Shown here: piece by piece, positions 1-5,772 of the stretch | How the letters are laid out: each line of letters opens with the position of its first letter | Position numbering within the stretch: the stretch's first letter is position 1 | From: DATMYQ01 sp035560935 | GTDB taxonomy: Bacteria > Bacillota > Negativicutes > Sporomusales > Sporomusaceae | DNA: 8,251 bases | Direction: 5' to 3' | NCBI GenBank assembly: GCA_035560935.1 | Contig: DATMYQ010000362.1 | Coordinates: 1 to 8,251 of the forward strand | Program-made: the position numbers and the translations under genes | Notes under the pieces: generated by a model | Databases searched by the model: none | What the model saw: the letters and a program-made list of their open reading frames with translations, nothing else | What the model was told of the DNA's origin: nothing

Positions 1-30
1 GACAGGGGGTTACACATTTCCCTTGGGGGG

Positions 31-1677
31 TCACATACCGGCTGCCCTCAACAACTCAACAGCCTGGCGGGGAATATATGCCTTACCGGTCTTCGGGGCA
101 AAGACGGTAATCCCATTCATTTCCACTGTTTTGCCATCAAAGCTTAACAAATTGGTGCTGCAGGGCAATTCCGCCACTTTGCCCGCTTTTTTTACCATCA
201 GTATCGGACTGGCGGCGTTGCTGTTATCGATCACCGCCACAGCGCCGATCTCGCTCACAGCCGCTCCCGCTTCCACAAACAGCCGGTTGTCTGCCTGATC
301 CAGGTCAAAGCCCATCGCCCGGGCCGCAATATAAGCCAGGTCTTTATTTTCTACCAGACCGGCGGGTTTCCCCGGTCCGTATGCATACAGAAACAAGTCC
401 TCACCCACATGCCCGTTGGTCGTCCAGCCGACAATGGAACGTTTACTGATGATCGGACCGACAACGTAGTTCATCGCACCGCTTTTGGCTTTCTGAATAT
501 CCGCCACTTCCTGAACCGTCAGATCATTCACGCCGTAGTACTCGTCCATCACCTGACGGATACTGGTTTCACCCTGGCGTCCGGCCAGAACCCGTTCGAT
601 TCCTTCACCGGTCAGCGTCGCTTTTTTCAGCGGCTCAATCAGGGTTTCCAGTTTCGTACTGGAATAATTGGGATCACGGTAAGCGCCGATAGACATCCCA
701 CCCGTACCATGGTCGGCAAACACCAGCACCAGCGTATTGCCATCCTTACGGGCAAAATCAAGCGCCGTGCCGACCGCTGCCTGGAAAGCCAGGGTATCAC
801 TGATGACACCGATAGGATCATTGGCATGCGCCGCCCAGTCTACCTTACTGCCTTCCACAAACAGGAAGAATCCCTGCGGCTTTTGTTGCAAAATTTCAAT
901 GGCTTTAGCGGTCATTTCCGCCAGAGTAGGCTCCTGTGGCCGCAGCAGCGGCCGATCCATATCATAAGCCATGGCGTCGTCTGCAAACAGCCCCCACACT
1001 TTGCTACCCTGAAATTGTTTCATGTCCTGACGATTTTCCACCAGCCCGTAACCCCGGCTTTTCAACACCGACAGTAAATTCTCTCCATCGGTCCGGGTTC
1101 CGCCCTGATCCTTGGGCAGCAAATACTGCTTGCCGCCGGCAAATACCACATCAATATTTTCATATACTTGCTGCTTGCCAATTTCGAAATAGTTGCTGCG
1201 ATCCGGCCAATGGGCCGAAAAGCCGGCCGGGCTGGCATGTTGAATGTTACAGGTGACTACCAGTCCGGTGGCTTTGCCGGCCAGTCGCGCGCCTTCCAGA
1301 ATGCTGGCCACCGGTTTATATTCCATTCCTGCCGGCGTCTGAGGTACACCGGGGACAATCACTTTCGGCGGCAATACGCTGATAAACTTGTCATCGGTTT
1401 TATGACCTGTGGCAAACGCGGATGCCGCCGGTGCCGAGTCGGTAATAATCGAATCCGCGCCATAGGTTCGGACGCCGCCCACAGTAATCGCATCCGTGGG
1501 CAACGCGGCACCTTTGTACCAGCGGCTAAGCGTCGTGGCGGTGGCGTTGGTGCCGTCCGTCATCAGCACAATCACATTGGGGGCCGGTGTCGCCTGGCCT
1601 GGTACGCTGACACTCAATAACAGACACAAAGACATGACTAATACGAGAGTTTTTCCCTGCCAACTTTTGTTTTGCAA
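31..1677 (-). CDS. Secreted alkaline phosphatase with C-terminal stalk-like domain
   Basis: A 548-residue exported alkaline phosphatase (E. coli PhoA superfamily). It would hydrolyse phosphate monoesters outside the cytoplasm to release inorganic phosphate. Residues 1-30 form a signal peptide with a Lys-rich start, a Leu/Val core and a likely cut near GQA. Catalytic signatures are in order: metal ligand D41 in MTDGTNAT, nucleophile S81 in ITDSAPAASAFATG, H148 in IQHASPAGF, E275/D280/H284 in VEGSKVDWAAHAND, D322-H323 in ADHGTGG, and H423 in TTNGHVGED. H148 and W281 take the places of E. coli D153 and K328, a pattern known in Bacillus-type enzymes. Residues about 470-548 lie beyond the usual fold and resemble a copper-amine-oxidase-N-like stalk repeat (FDGKTVEMNG ... 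YIPRQAVELL). The start is TTG: revcomp AGGAGG lies 7 bases upstream and no ATG is in a better place. It is transcribed away from the UspA gene. Family is certain; substrate range is not shown. Confidence 0.93.
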   Translation of the reverse strand: MQNKSWQGKTLVLVMSLCLLLSVSVPGQATPAPNVIVLMTDGTNATATTLSRWYKGAALPTDAITVGGVRTYGADSIITDSAPAASAFATGHKTDDKFISVLPPKVIVPGVPQTPAGMEYKPVASILEGARLAGKATGLVVTCNIQHASPAGFSAHWPDRSNYFEIGKQQVYENIDVVFAGGKQYLLPKDQGGTRTDGENLLSVLKSRGYGLVENRQDMKQFQGSKVWGLFADDAMAYDMDRPLLRPQEPTLAEMTAKAIEILQQKPQGFFLFVEGSKVDWAAHANDPIGVISDTLAFQAAVGTALDFARKDGNTLVLVFADHGTGGMSIGAYRDPNYSSTKLETLIEPLKKATLTGEGIERVLAGRQGETSIRQVMDEYYGVNDLTVQEVADIQKAKSGAMNYVVGPIISKRSIVGWTTNGHVGEDLFLYAYGPGKPAGLVENKDLAYIAARAMGFDLDQADNRLFVEAGAAVSEIGAVAVIDNSNAASPILMVKKAGKVAELPCSTNLLSFDGKTVEMNGITVFAPKTGKAYIPRQAVELLRAAGM

Positions 1678-1718
1678 ATCGACTCCTCCTTTTTTATGTG
1701 AATATTCTTATATCGTTT

Positions 1719-1748
1719 ATTATAGCATACTCACCTTTTGTGGGTCAG
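1719..1748 (-). promoter_or_regulatory. Sigma-A type promoter of the first alkaline phosphatase
   Basis: On the minus strand there is a perfect -10 hexamer TATAAT (1719-1724) preceded by an extended -10 TGC. A -35-like CTGACC (1743-1748, four of six consensus bases) lies 18 bases upstream. Transcription would start near 1712, giving a leader of about 35 bases that contains the AAGGAGGAG ribosome binding site. No convincing 11-base-periodic Pho box is visible next to it. Seen in sequence; activity is inferred. Confidence 0.7.
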
Positions 1749-1888
1749 TTTTTCCTCACAAAATTGAGTGCATTCTTACACTTTGTTTCGCCGTGGTATT
1801 TTCTTAATTTTCTTTCAATTTCTGCAGGTTTTTTCTGCTCCCTGCCGAAATACTAATTTAGGCTAATTTTAGTGAATGGAGGAATAAC

Positions 1889-2317
1889 ATGGCAGGTCAA
1901 AAAATCCTGGTGGCATATGACGGTTCCGGTCAAAGCGACAAAGCTCTGGAATGGGCCATTGATCTGGCCAAGCAGATGCCGGCGGAAATTCTTCTGGTCA
2001 GCGTCTGCAATTTACCATTGCATCACTTTGAGGAAGCACCGACCTATGTCGAAAGGTACAATACGACATACCGTCAGAACATAGCGACCATGTTGGAGAA
2101 AAAAAAAGCCGGGTGCACATCTCCGGGTCTGACAATCAACATTCGTGTCCGGGAAGGACATCCGGTGGATGAAATCATTCGATGCGCCCAGGAAGAAAAG
2201 GCAGATCTGATTATCGTGGGCAACCGGGGCCTGGGCGGATTCGGCCAGCTGCTGCTGGGCAGCGTGGCGCATAAACTGGTCACCTATTCGCCAATACCAG
2301 TCATTGTCATCAAGTAA
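1889..2317 (+). CDS. Universal stress protein, UspA family
   Basis: A 142-residue single-domain UspA protein, the usual length for the family. These are cytosolic, usually dimeric proteins. ATP-binding members are thought to act in stress or energy signalling rather than as enzymes. The N-terminal strand ILVAYDGSGQSDKALEWA is typical of the fold. The ATP-binding signature G-2x-G-9x-G-S is complete in GNRGLGGFGQLLLGS near residues 112-126, followed by the closing strand PIPVIVIK. This suggests the nucleotide-binding type. The start ATG has GGAGG six bases upstream (1878-1882). It is divergent from the first alkaline phosphatase and is followed after 39 bases by a small unknown gene that probably shares its mRNA. 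No strong promoter could be picked in the AT-rich leader. Which stress it responds to cannot be read from the sequence. Confidence 0.93.
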   Translation: MAGQKILVAYDGSGQSDKALEWAIDLAKQMPAEILLVSVCNLPLHHFEEAPTYVERYNTTYRQNIATMLEKKKAGCTSPGLTINIRVREGHPVDEIIRCAQEEKADLIIVGNRGLGGFGQLLLGSVAHKLVTYSPIPVIVIK

Positions 2318-2356
2318 ACCGATTTTCAACTGCGCCATATTTTAGGAGGTTAATCA

Positions 2357-2764
2357 ATGAACACCGATACAGCATACACCCTGGTTGTCTGGTGCAGCAA
2401 GAAACGTCCCGGCGAACGTGAAGCCGCCCATATGTACGAAAAAATTTGTCAGGGCAATCTGGAAGATTTAGTCGTTTCCGAAGATATTACCGCCTTTGTG
2501 GCAGAAATCACGGAAAAGTATCCTGCCATTGACGCCTTACCGGAAGCGGATCACTCCCAGTGCCCCTGGGGAGGCCCGTTCACCGTCACCGATCATTATG
2601 CCATCCTGCCATTGCGCCGTGAATGGGGTAAATTGGTGAAACCGCTGTTGAACAAAGCATTGAAGCATAACCTGACTTACTACGACCCACAAAACCAAAT
2701 GGTATTTAATCCATTGGGCATGTTCGCCTGGCTGAAGAAGATGAAACGTCACGTCATGCCGTAA
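2357..2764 (+). CDS. Small conserved-looking protein of unknown function
   Basis: A 135-residue protein that I do not recognise as a named family. It has no signal peptide or membrane segment and should be cytosolic. The N-terminal strand YTLVVWCSKK is followed by a helical, acidic middle (residues about 20-65). Then comes a short proline/tryptophan segment, CPWGGPF. The C-terminal half has the pattern W-x2-L-V-x2-L-x3-A-L-K-H-N-L-x-Y-Y-D-P-Q. That ending is reminiscent of small hypothetical proteins with a 'hGL..yDPQ' motif, some of which may act as immunity-type or partner proteins; this is a recollection, not a search result. The start is well supported: AGGAGG at 2344-2349, seven bases before ATG. 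Placement 39 bases after the UspA gene and before a terminator indicates a two-gene unit. Coding status is strong; function is unknown. Confidence 0.85.
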   Translation: MNTDTAYTLVVWCSKKRPGEREAAHMYEKICQGNLEDLVVSEDITAFVAEITEKYPAIDALPEADHSQCPWGGPFTVTDHYAILPLRREWGKLVKPLLNKALKHNLTYYDPQNQMVFNPLGMFAWLKKMKRHVMP

Positions 2765-2786
2765 ATCCTTTCATAAAAGAAAAAAA

Positions 2787-2827
2787 CAGAGACTGTATCC
2801 GGACTCGGGAACAGCCTCTGCTTTTTT
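2787..2827. terminator. Shared bidirectional rho-independent terminator
   Basis: A 10-base stem (2787-2796 with 2811-2820) encloses a GC-containing loop. It is flanked on the left by an A-rich run (seven A at 2780-2786) and on the right by CTTTTTT (2821-2827). It can therefore end transcripts from both sides. The one imperfect pair is A-C for plus-strand RNA and G-U for minus-strand RNA, so it should be slightly stronger for the minus strand. It sits in the 90-base gap between the convergent small plus-strand gene and the YibE/F gene. Confidence 0.85.
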
Positions 2828-2854
2828 ACTTTTACCATTTTCTTTTCTTTGTTT

Positions 2855-4012
2855 CTACTTTGCGGCAGTGTCCGCCAATTCCTGAACTGCATCCGGCTTT
2901 TCCTTTTTCACCAACAAGTATCCGGACAGCACCGCCGTAAACGGTGCCACCAGCACAACGCCGCAACTGCCCACCATGGTATGCAGCAATTCCGCCGCGA
3001 TATAGGAAAGATTAAGGATATTGATCACCGGGGTTCCCTGGGCCAAAAACACCATCATTAATGCGGTAAATGCTCCGGAATAGGCCAGCAGCAATGTGGT
3101 GGTCATCGTCCCCACCACCGCCCGGCCGATATTCATGCCCGCGCCAATGGCCTCCTCACGGGTAATGGAAGGTTTTTGCCCCACCAGTTCCGCTACTGCC
3201 GCCGCAATGTCCACAGCCACATCCATCATGGCGCCGGTAGAGGCCAGAAAAATGCCCGCCAGAAAAATACCGGTCAGGTCCAATTGGCTAAAGCCCACAT
3301 GCAACAGTGTTTCCGAAAATGGCGCCACCGCCCCGTGGATCTTGAACAAACTTCCAAATCCGATAGCCAGCAGACAAACCGCCAGGGCTGCAGCTACCGT
3401 CCCCAAAAAGGCCGCCAGCCCCGTCCGGCTGAGTCCGGTTACCAAAAATACCACGCAGCCGACGATGGCGCAAACCACCAGCAGCGCCAGCGGAATGGGG
3501 TTCCAGCCCTGCAAAAACAGCGGCCACAGCACCTTCCACAGCAAAAGTACCGTAAACACGAAGGACAGCAGGGCTTTCAATCCGGTCCAACGGGCGTACC
3601 AGAGTAGCGCCAGCGCAAACACACCGAACAGTCCGGCTTCCGCCTCCAGACGGTAATGATCTACTACGCTGGCCGTTACAATCCGATTTTCCTCCGCTTG
3701 CACCACCGCCAGCGCGGCGTCGCCCGGACGAAAAATCTTATCCATCTCCAGTTTGCCGATCAATGGGTTGGTCGTCGTCGTCCGTTGTCCCTTCAGCGGT
3801 CCTTCTTTCACTTCCAGCTCCACGACCTGTACACCGGTTTGTACGACACCCCGTTGATGCACGTCACTGTTATCCACCGCCAAAACCACTGCTTTCCCCC
3901 GCCAGTGGTTATCCTCTGCCGGCCCCTGCCCCGGCCACGCGTACATCAGCACGCACAACAGCAGAATCAATAGGGAAAACCAGCGGTCACGCCGCATTCG
4001 TTCCTGTTCCAT
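2855..4012 (-). CDS. YibE/F family multispanning membrane protein
   Basis: A 385-residue integral membrane protein of the YibE/F family, whose biochemical role is not established. Segments in order: a membrane anchor or signal segment at about residues 11-25; an extracytoplasmic beta-rich domain at about 35-120 (GVQVVELEVKEGPLKGQ ... FRPGDAALAVV); then about seven to eight hydrophobic helices from 126 to 367. The family's conserved region is clear in ASTGAMMDVAVDIAAAV (near 257-273) and the following NIGRAVVGTMTTTLLLAYSG. I chose the ATG at 4012 because AGGA lies eight bases upstream at 4021-4024. An in-frame ATG at 4069 would add 19 residues but has no ribosome binding site. The gene lies after the terminator of the second alkaline phosphatase and has its own -10 element, so it is probably transcribed separately. 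Family call is firm; any link to phosphate is only positional. Confidence 0.9.
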   Translation of the reverse strand: MEQERMRRDRWFSLLILLLCVLMYAWPGQGPAEDNHWRGKAVVLAVDNSDVHQRGVVQTGVQVVELEVKEGPLKGQRTTTTNPLIGKLEMDKIFRPGDAALAVVQAEENRIVTASVVDHYRLEAEAGLFGVFALALLWYARWTGLKALLSFVFTVLLLWKVLWPLFLQGWNPIPLALLVVCAIVGCVVFLVTGLSRTGLAAFLGTVAAALAVCLLAIGFGSLFKIHGAVAPFSETLLHVGFSQLDLTGIFLAGIFLASTGAMMDVAVDIAAAVAELVGQKPSITREEAIGAGMNIGRAVVGTMTTTLLLAYSGAFTALMMVFLAQGTPVINILNLSYIAAELLHTMVGSCGVVLVAPFTAVLSGYLLVKKEKPDAVQELADTAAK

Positions 4013-4072
4013 AACCTTCTTCCTTTCTATGAAGCCAGCCATTGTTGTCCGACCGGCAAGAAAAACCATCGC

Positions 4073-4092
4073 ACGTTTTTCAAACGTTGAAA
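4073..4092. promoter_or_regulatory. Two overlapping palindromes at the YibE/F transcription start (possible operator)
   Basis: Two perfect 15-base inverted repeats overlap. ACGTTT-TTC-AAACGT spans 4073-4087 and TTTCAA-ACG-TTGAAA spans 4078-4092. They touch the -10 element (4092-4097) and cover the expected transcription start near 4085. This is a typical place for a repressor site. Only one of the two palindromes could be formed or bound at a time. The regulator is unknown and the role is inferred from position and symmetry. Confidence 0.45.
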
Positions 4093-4097
4093 TTATA
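4092..4097 (-). promoter_or_regulatory. -10 element for the YibE/F gene
   Basis: Minus-strand TATAAT lies between the terminator of the second alkaline phosphatase and the YibE/F start. Transcription would begin about 7 bases downstream, near 4085, leaving a leader of about 70 bases. No good -35 is present at 17-18 bases; that position is a T-run from the upstream terminator. The promoter may therefore be weak or need an activator. Confidence 0.5.
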
Positions 4098-4115
4098 TTT
4101 TACGCTATGCAGCAG

Positions 4116-4147
4116 AAAAAACGGAGCGGGATATTATCCCGCTCCGT
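4116..4147 (-). terminator. Rho-independent terminator of the second alkaline phosphatase
   Basis: A perfect 11-base GC-rich stem (4121-4131 with 4137-4147, ACGGAGCGGGA/TCCCGCTCCGT) with a five-base loop begins 13 bases after the stop codon at 4161. On the minus strand it is followed directly by a T-run. This is a strong intrinsic terminator and marks the end of the HD-GDPD-phosphatase unit. Confidence 0.93.
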
Positions 4148-4160
4148 TCACCGACAGCCG

Positions 4161-5648
4161 TTAGGGCTGAAAGTTCACACCCATCACCGCCATAACCTTT
4201 TTGGCAGTATCGGTATTATCGTAGTAGCCGCGGAACATGTCGCCGCCAACTCCCTGGGCAAACACCGGCAAGGCCACGCCGGTATGAGCGTAAGTAGTCC
4301 AGCCGATGCCGGCTTTTTGATTTAAAATATGGGTAACCGTGACGCAGAACGGGTCATAAGTGCCGTACAGCAACGCACTTTCCTCATCCTTGCTCCGTTT
4401 TTTCGGATCAATCATGCTGGCCGCCAACGCATTGCTCAGCCGTTTTTTATCAAAATCGCTCAATTCATCCAGACCAAACTGCCGCGACAGCACCGGCAGC
4501 CAGTCTTCCAGGCGGGCGCCATTTTCGCCGGTGGACGCACGATAGGCTGCCACTTGTTTGGTGAATTCCTCAAACGAAGCGGTCTGCGCACCCATTTTGC
4601 TGAAGTAAGTATTATACTGGGTTCCGGCGAAGCCAAGGGTCATACCGCCGGTTTCGTGGTCACCGGTCACCACGATCAGTGTTTCGTCCGGATGTTTGGC
4701 GTAAAACTTCAGTGCCTCACCCAGCGCCTGATCCAGTGACATCACGTCGCGGACCGTGGTGGCCGCATCGTTGGCATGGCAGGACCAGTCCACTTTACCG
4801 CCTTCCACCATCATGAAAAATCCGTTGGGATTATCCAGCAGTTCAATGCCTTTACGGGTAAAGTCCGCCAGCGAAACCTCGTCAGCCGGACGGTCAATAT
4901 CATATTTCATCGCCTGGTCTCCCGCCAGTTGGGGAGCAATGGCGATGACTTTGCCGGTTCCTTTATTTAAAGCGTTGATGCCGGCCGCATCGTTAACTAC
5001 CTGATAACCGTTTTTACGGGCGATTTCCAGTACGTCCGTCTTGTCTTTCTGCTTGCCGGTCGGTGCCAGCAAACCGCCGCCGGCAAAGTAGTCAAAGCCG
5101 CTATTCACCAGTGACAGGCCGATTTCATAATAATTATTCCGGGTCGGTTCATGAGCGTAAAAAGCCCCGGGAGTGGCATGGTCCAGCGATACTGTGGTAA
5201 TAATGCCGACCTTCATCCCTTTTTCTTTGGCCAGTTCCGCCATGGATTTAAATTTTTTGGTTTTGCTCGGGTCCATTCCCAGTATATCGTTATTGGTCTT
5301 GTGACCGGTTGCCAGCGCCGTGCCGGCCGCCGCCGATTCTGTGATAAAGGTATTGGCTGCCTGAGTGGTCTGGACGCCTACGTAGGGCAGCGCCGTCAGA
5401 TTCAAGCGACCTTTGACCATCGGATCGGTGCTTTCCTGAGTCCCTTTAAAGATCTCCGCAGCATTGATCTGCGGTGTCGCCATGCCGTCACCGATAAAGT
5501 AGAATACATACTTGGCTTTTTTGCCATAATATCCGTTGTCCACGCCGGCCTGCGCCGCTTGCTGCTGTGGAACCGCCACTGCCAGCAAGGCCACTACCAT
5601 AATCAAAGCCATCATCCCGGCGGTGATCCATTTCATCCGGTTTTGCAT
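4161..5648 (-). CDS. Secreted alkaline phosphatase (second copy)
   Basis: A 495-residue exported alkaline phosphatase of the PhoA superfamily that would release phosphate from monoesters, including glycerol 3-phosphate made by the upstream GDPD. Residues 1-34 are a signal peptide (basic start, long hydrophobic core, AQA near 32-34). Catalytic landmarks: D54 in FIGDGM, nucleophile S105 in FITESAAAGTALATGHKT, H157 in LDHATPGAF, E282/D287/H291 in VEGGKVDWSCHAND, D330-H331 in GDHETGG, and H455 in TTYAHTG. The nucleophile is preceded by Glu rather than the Asp of E. coli and of the first copy. H157 and W288 again replace E. coli D153 and K328. The start ATG has AAGGAG eight bases upstream. The gene follows the GDPD gene by 122 bases containing three hairpins and ends at a strong terminator. 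It is clearly a diverged relative of the 31-1677 enzyme, not a recent copy, and lacks that enzyme's C-terminal extension. Confidence 0.95.
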   Translation of the reverse strand: MQNRMKWITAGMMALIMVVALLAVAVPQQQAAQAGVDNGYYGKKAKYVFYFIGDGMATPQINAAEIFKGTQESTDPMVKGRLNLTALPYVGVQTTQAANTFITESAAAGTALATGHKTNNDILGMDPSKTKKFKSMAELAKEKGMKVGIITTVSLDHATPGAFYAHEPTRNNYYEIGLSLVNSGFDYFAGGGLLAPTGKQKDKTDVLEIARKNGYQVVNDAAGINALNKGTGKVIAIAPQLAGDQAMKYDIDRPADEVSLADFTRKGIELLDNPNGFFMMVEGGKVDWSCHANDAATTVRDVMSLDQALGEALKFYAKHPDETLIVVTGDHETGGMTLGFAGTQYNTYFSKMGAQTASFEEFTKQVAAYRASTGENGARLEDWLPVLSRQFGLDELSDFDKKRLSNALAASMIDPKKRSKDEESALLYGTYDPFCVTVTHILNQKAGIGWTTYAHTGVALPVFAQGVGGDMFRGYYDNTDTAKKVMAVMGVNFQP

Positions 5649-5678
5649 ATCGCCATCTCCTTAGGATAAATTTTCTAT

Positions 5679-5701
5679 CTGAAAGCTGCGCTTTCAGTAT
5701 T
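5679..5701. repeat. Palindromic 23-base repeat, copy 1
   Basis: Copy 1 of a direct repeat whose core, ctgaaagctgcgctttcag, is a perfect 8-base stem with a three-base loop, followed by TATT. It lies 30 bases before the start codon of the second alkaline phosphatase, just upstream of its ribosome binding site. In RNA it would form a stem-loop next to the translation start. No T-run follows on the minus strand, so it is not a terminator. Confidence 0.85.
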
Positions 5702-5707
5702 GCTACC

Positions 5708-5734
5708 ACCGAATGAAACTGCGTAACATTCGGT
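5708..5734. repeat. Central hairpin between the two repeats
   Basis: An inverted repeat with 8-base arms, ACCGAATG at 5708-5715 and CATTCGGT at 5727-5734, and an 11-base loop. It sits between the two identical palindromic repeats. Its sequence is unrelated to theirs. It could be a third mRNA stem-loop or a protein-binding site. Confidence 0.65.
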
Positions 5735-5749
5735 TACCGCTTTTTTATA

Positions 5750-5772
5750 CTGAAAGCTGCGCTTTCAGTATT
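5750..5772. repeat. Palindromic 23-base repeat, copy 2
   Basis: Identical over 23 bases to copy 1, with starts 71 bases apart. Here the palindrome extends outwards by TA on each side (5748-5770). It begins directly after the phosphodiesterase stop codon, and its last two bases are part of that stop codon (complement of 5771-5773). Downstream on the minus strand comes ATAAAAAAG, not a T-run, so it does not look like an intrinsic terminator. It may act as an mRNA 3' end stabiliser or processing site, or as a REP-like element. Confidence 0.85.

Noticed and set aside
1..30. Left edge after the first alkaline phosphatase stop codon.
   Set aside because: Only 30 bases; no hairpin with T-run or other signal can be supported. 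The terminator of that gene is probably outside the window.
1750..1800. A Pho box between the first alkaline phosphatase and the UspA gene.
   Set aside because: CTCACA and CTTACA occur on the plus strand but are 20 bases apart, with no matching hexamer at the 11-base position and in the orientation of the UspA gene. The pattern is too weak.
1780..1822. A promoter for the UspA gene using TTGTTT and TAATTT with a 16-base spacer.
   Set aside because: Each hexamer matches only about half of the consensus in an AT-rich stretch where such matches are common by chance. A promoter must exist but I cannot place it.
3096..3656. A 186-codon plus-strand open frame within the YibE/F gene.
   Set aside because: It is antisense to a well-conserved membrane protein and its product is a low-complexity Ala/Pro/Ser/Thr sequence with no ribosome binding site.
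4013..4069. A 19-residue N-terminal extension of the YibE/F protein from the ATG at 4069.
   Set aside because: That ATG has no ribosome binding site, while the ATG at 4012 has AGGA eight bases upstream and starts just before the first membrane segment.
5748..5770. Intrinsic terminator directly after the GDPD gene.
   Set aside because: The hairpin is good but the minus strand continues ATAAAAAAG, with no T-run, so read-through into the phosphatase is expected.
5679..5772. The two palindromic repeats read as a mini CRISPR array.
   Set aside because: Only two copies, one intervening segment that itself folds as a hairpin, and no cas genes. An intercistronic palindrome unit explains it better.
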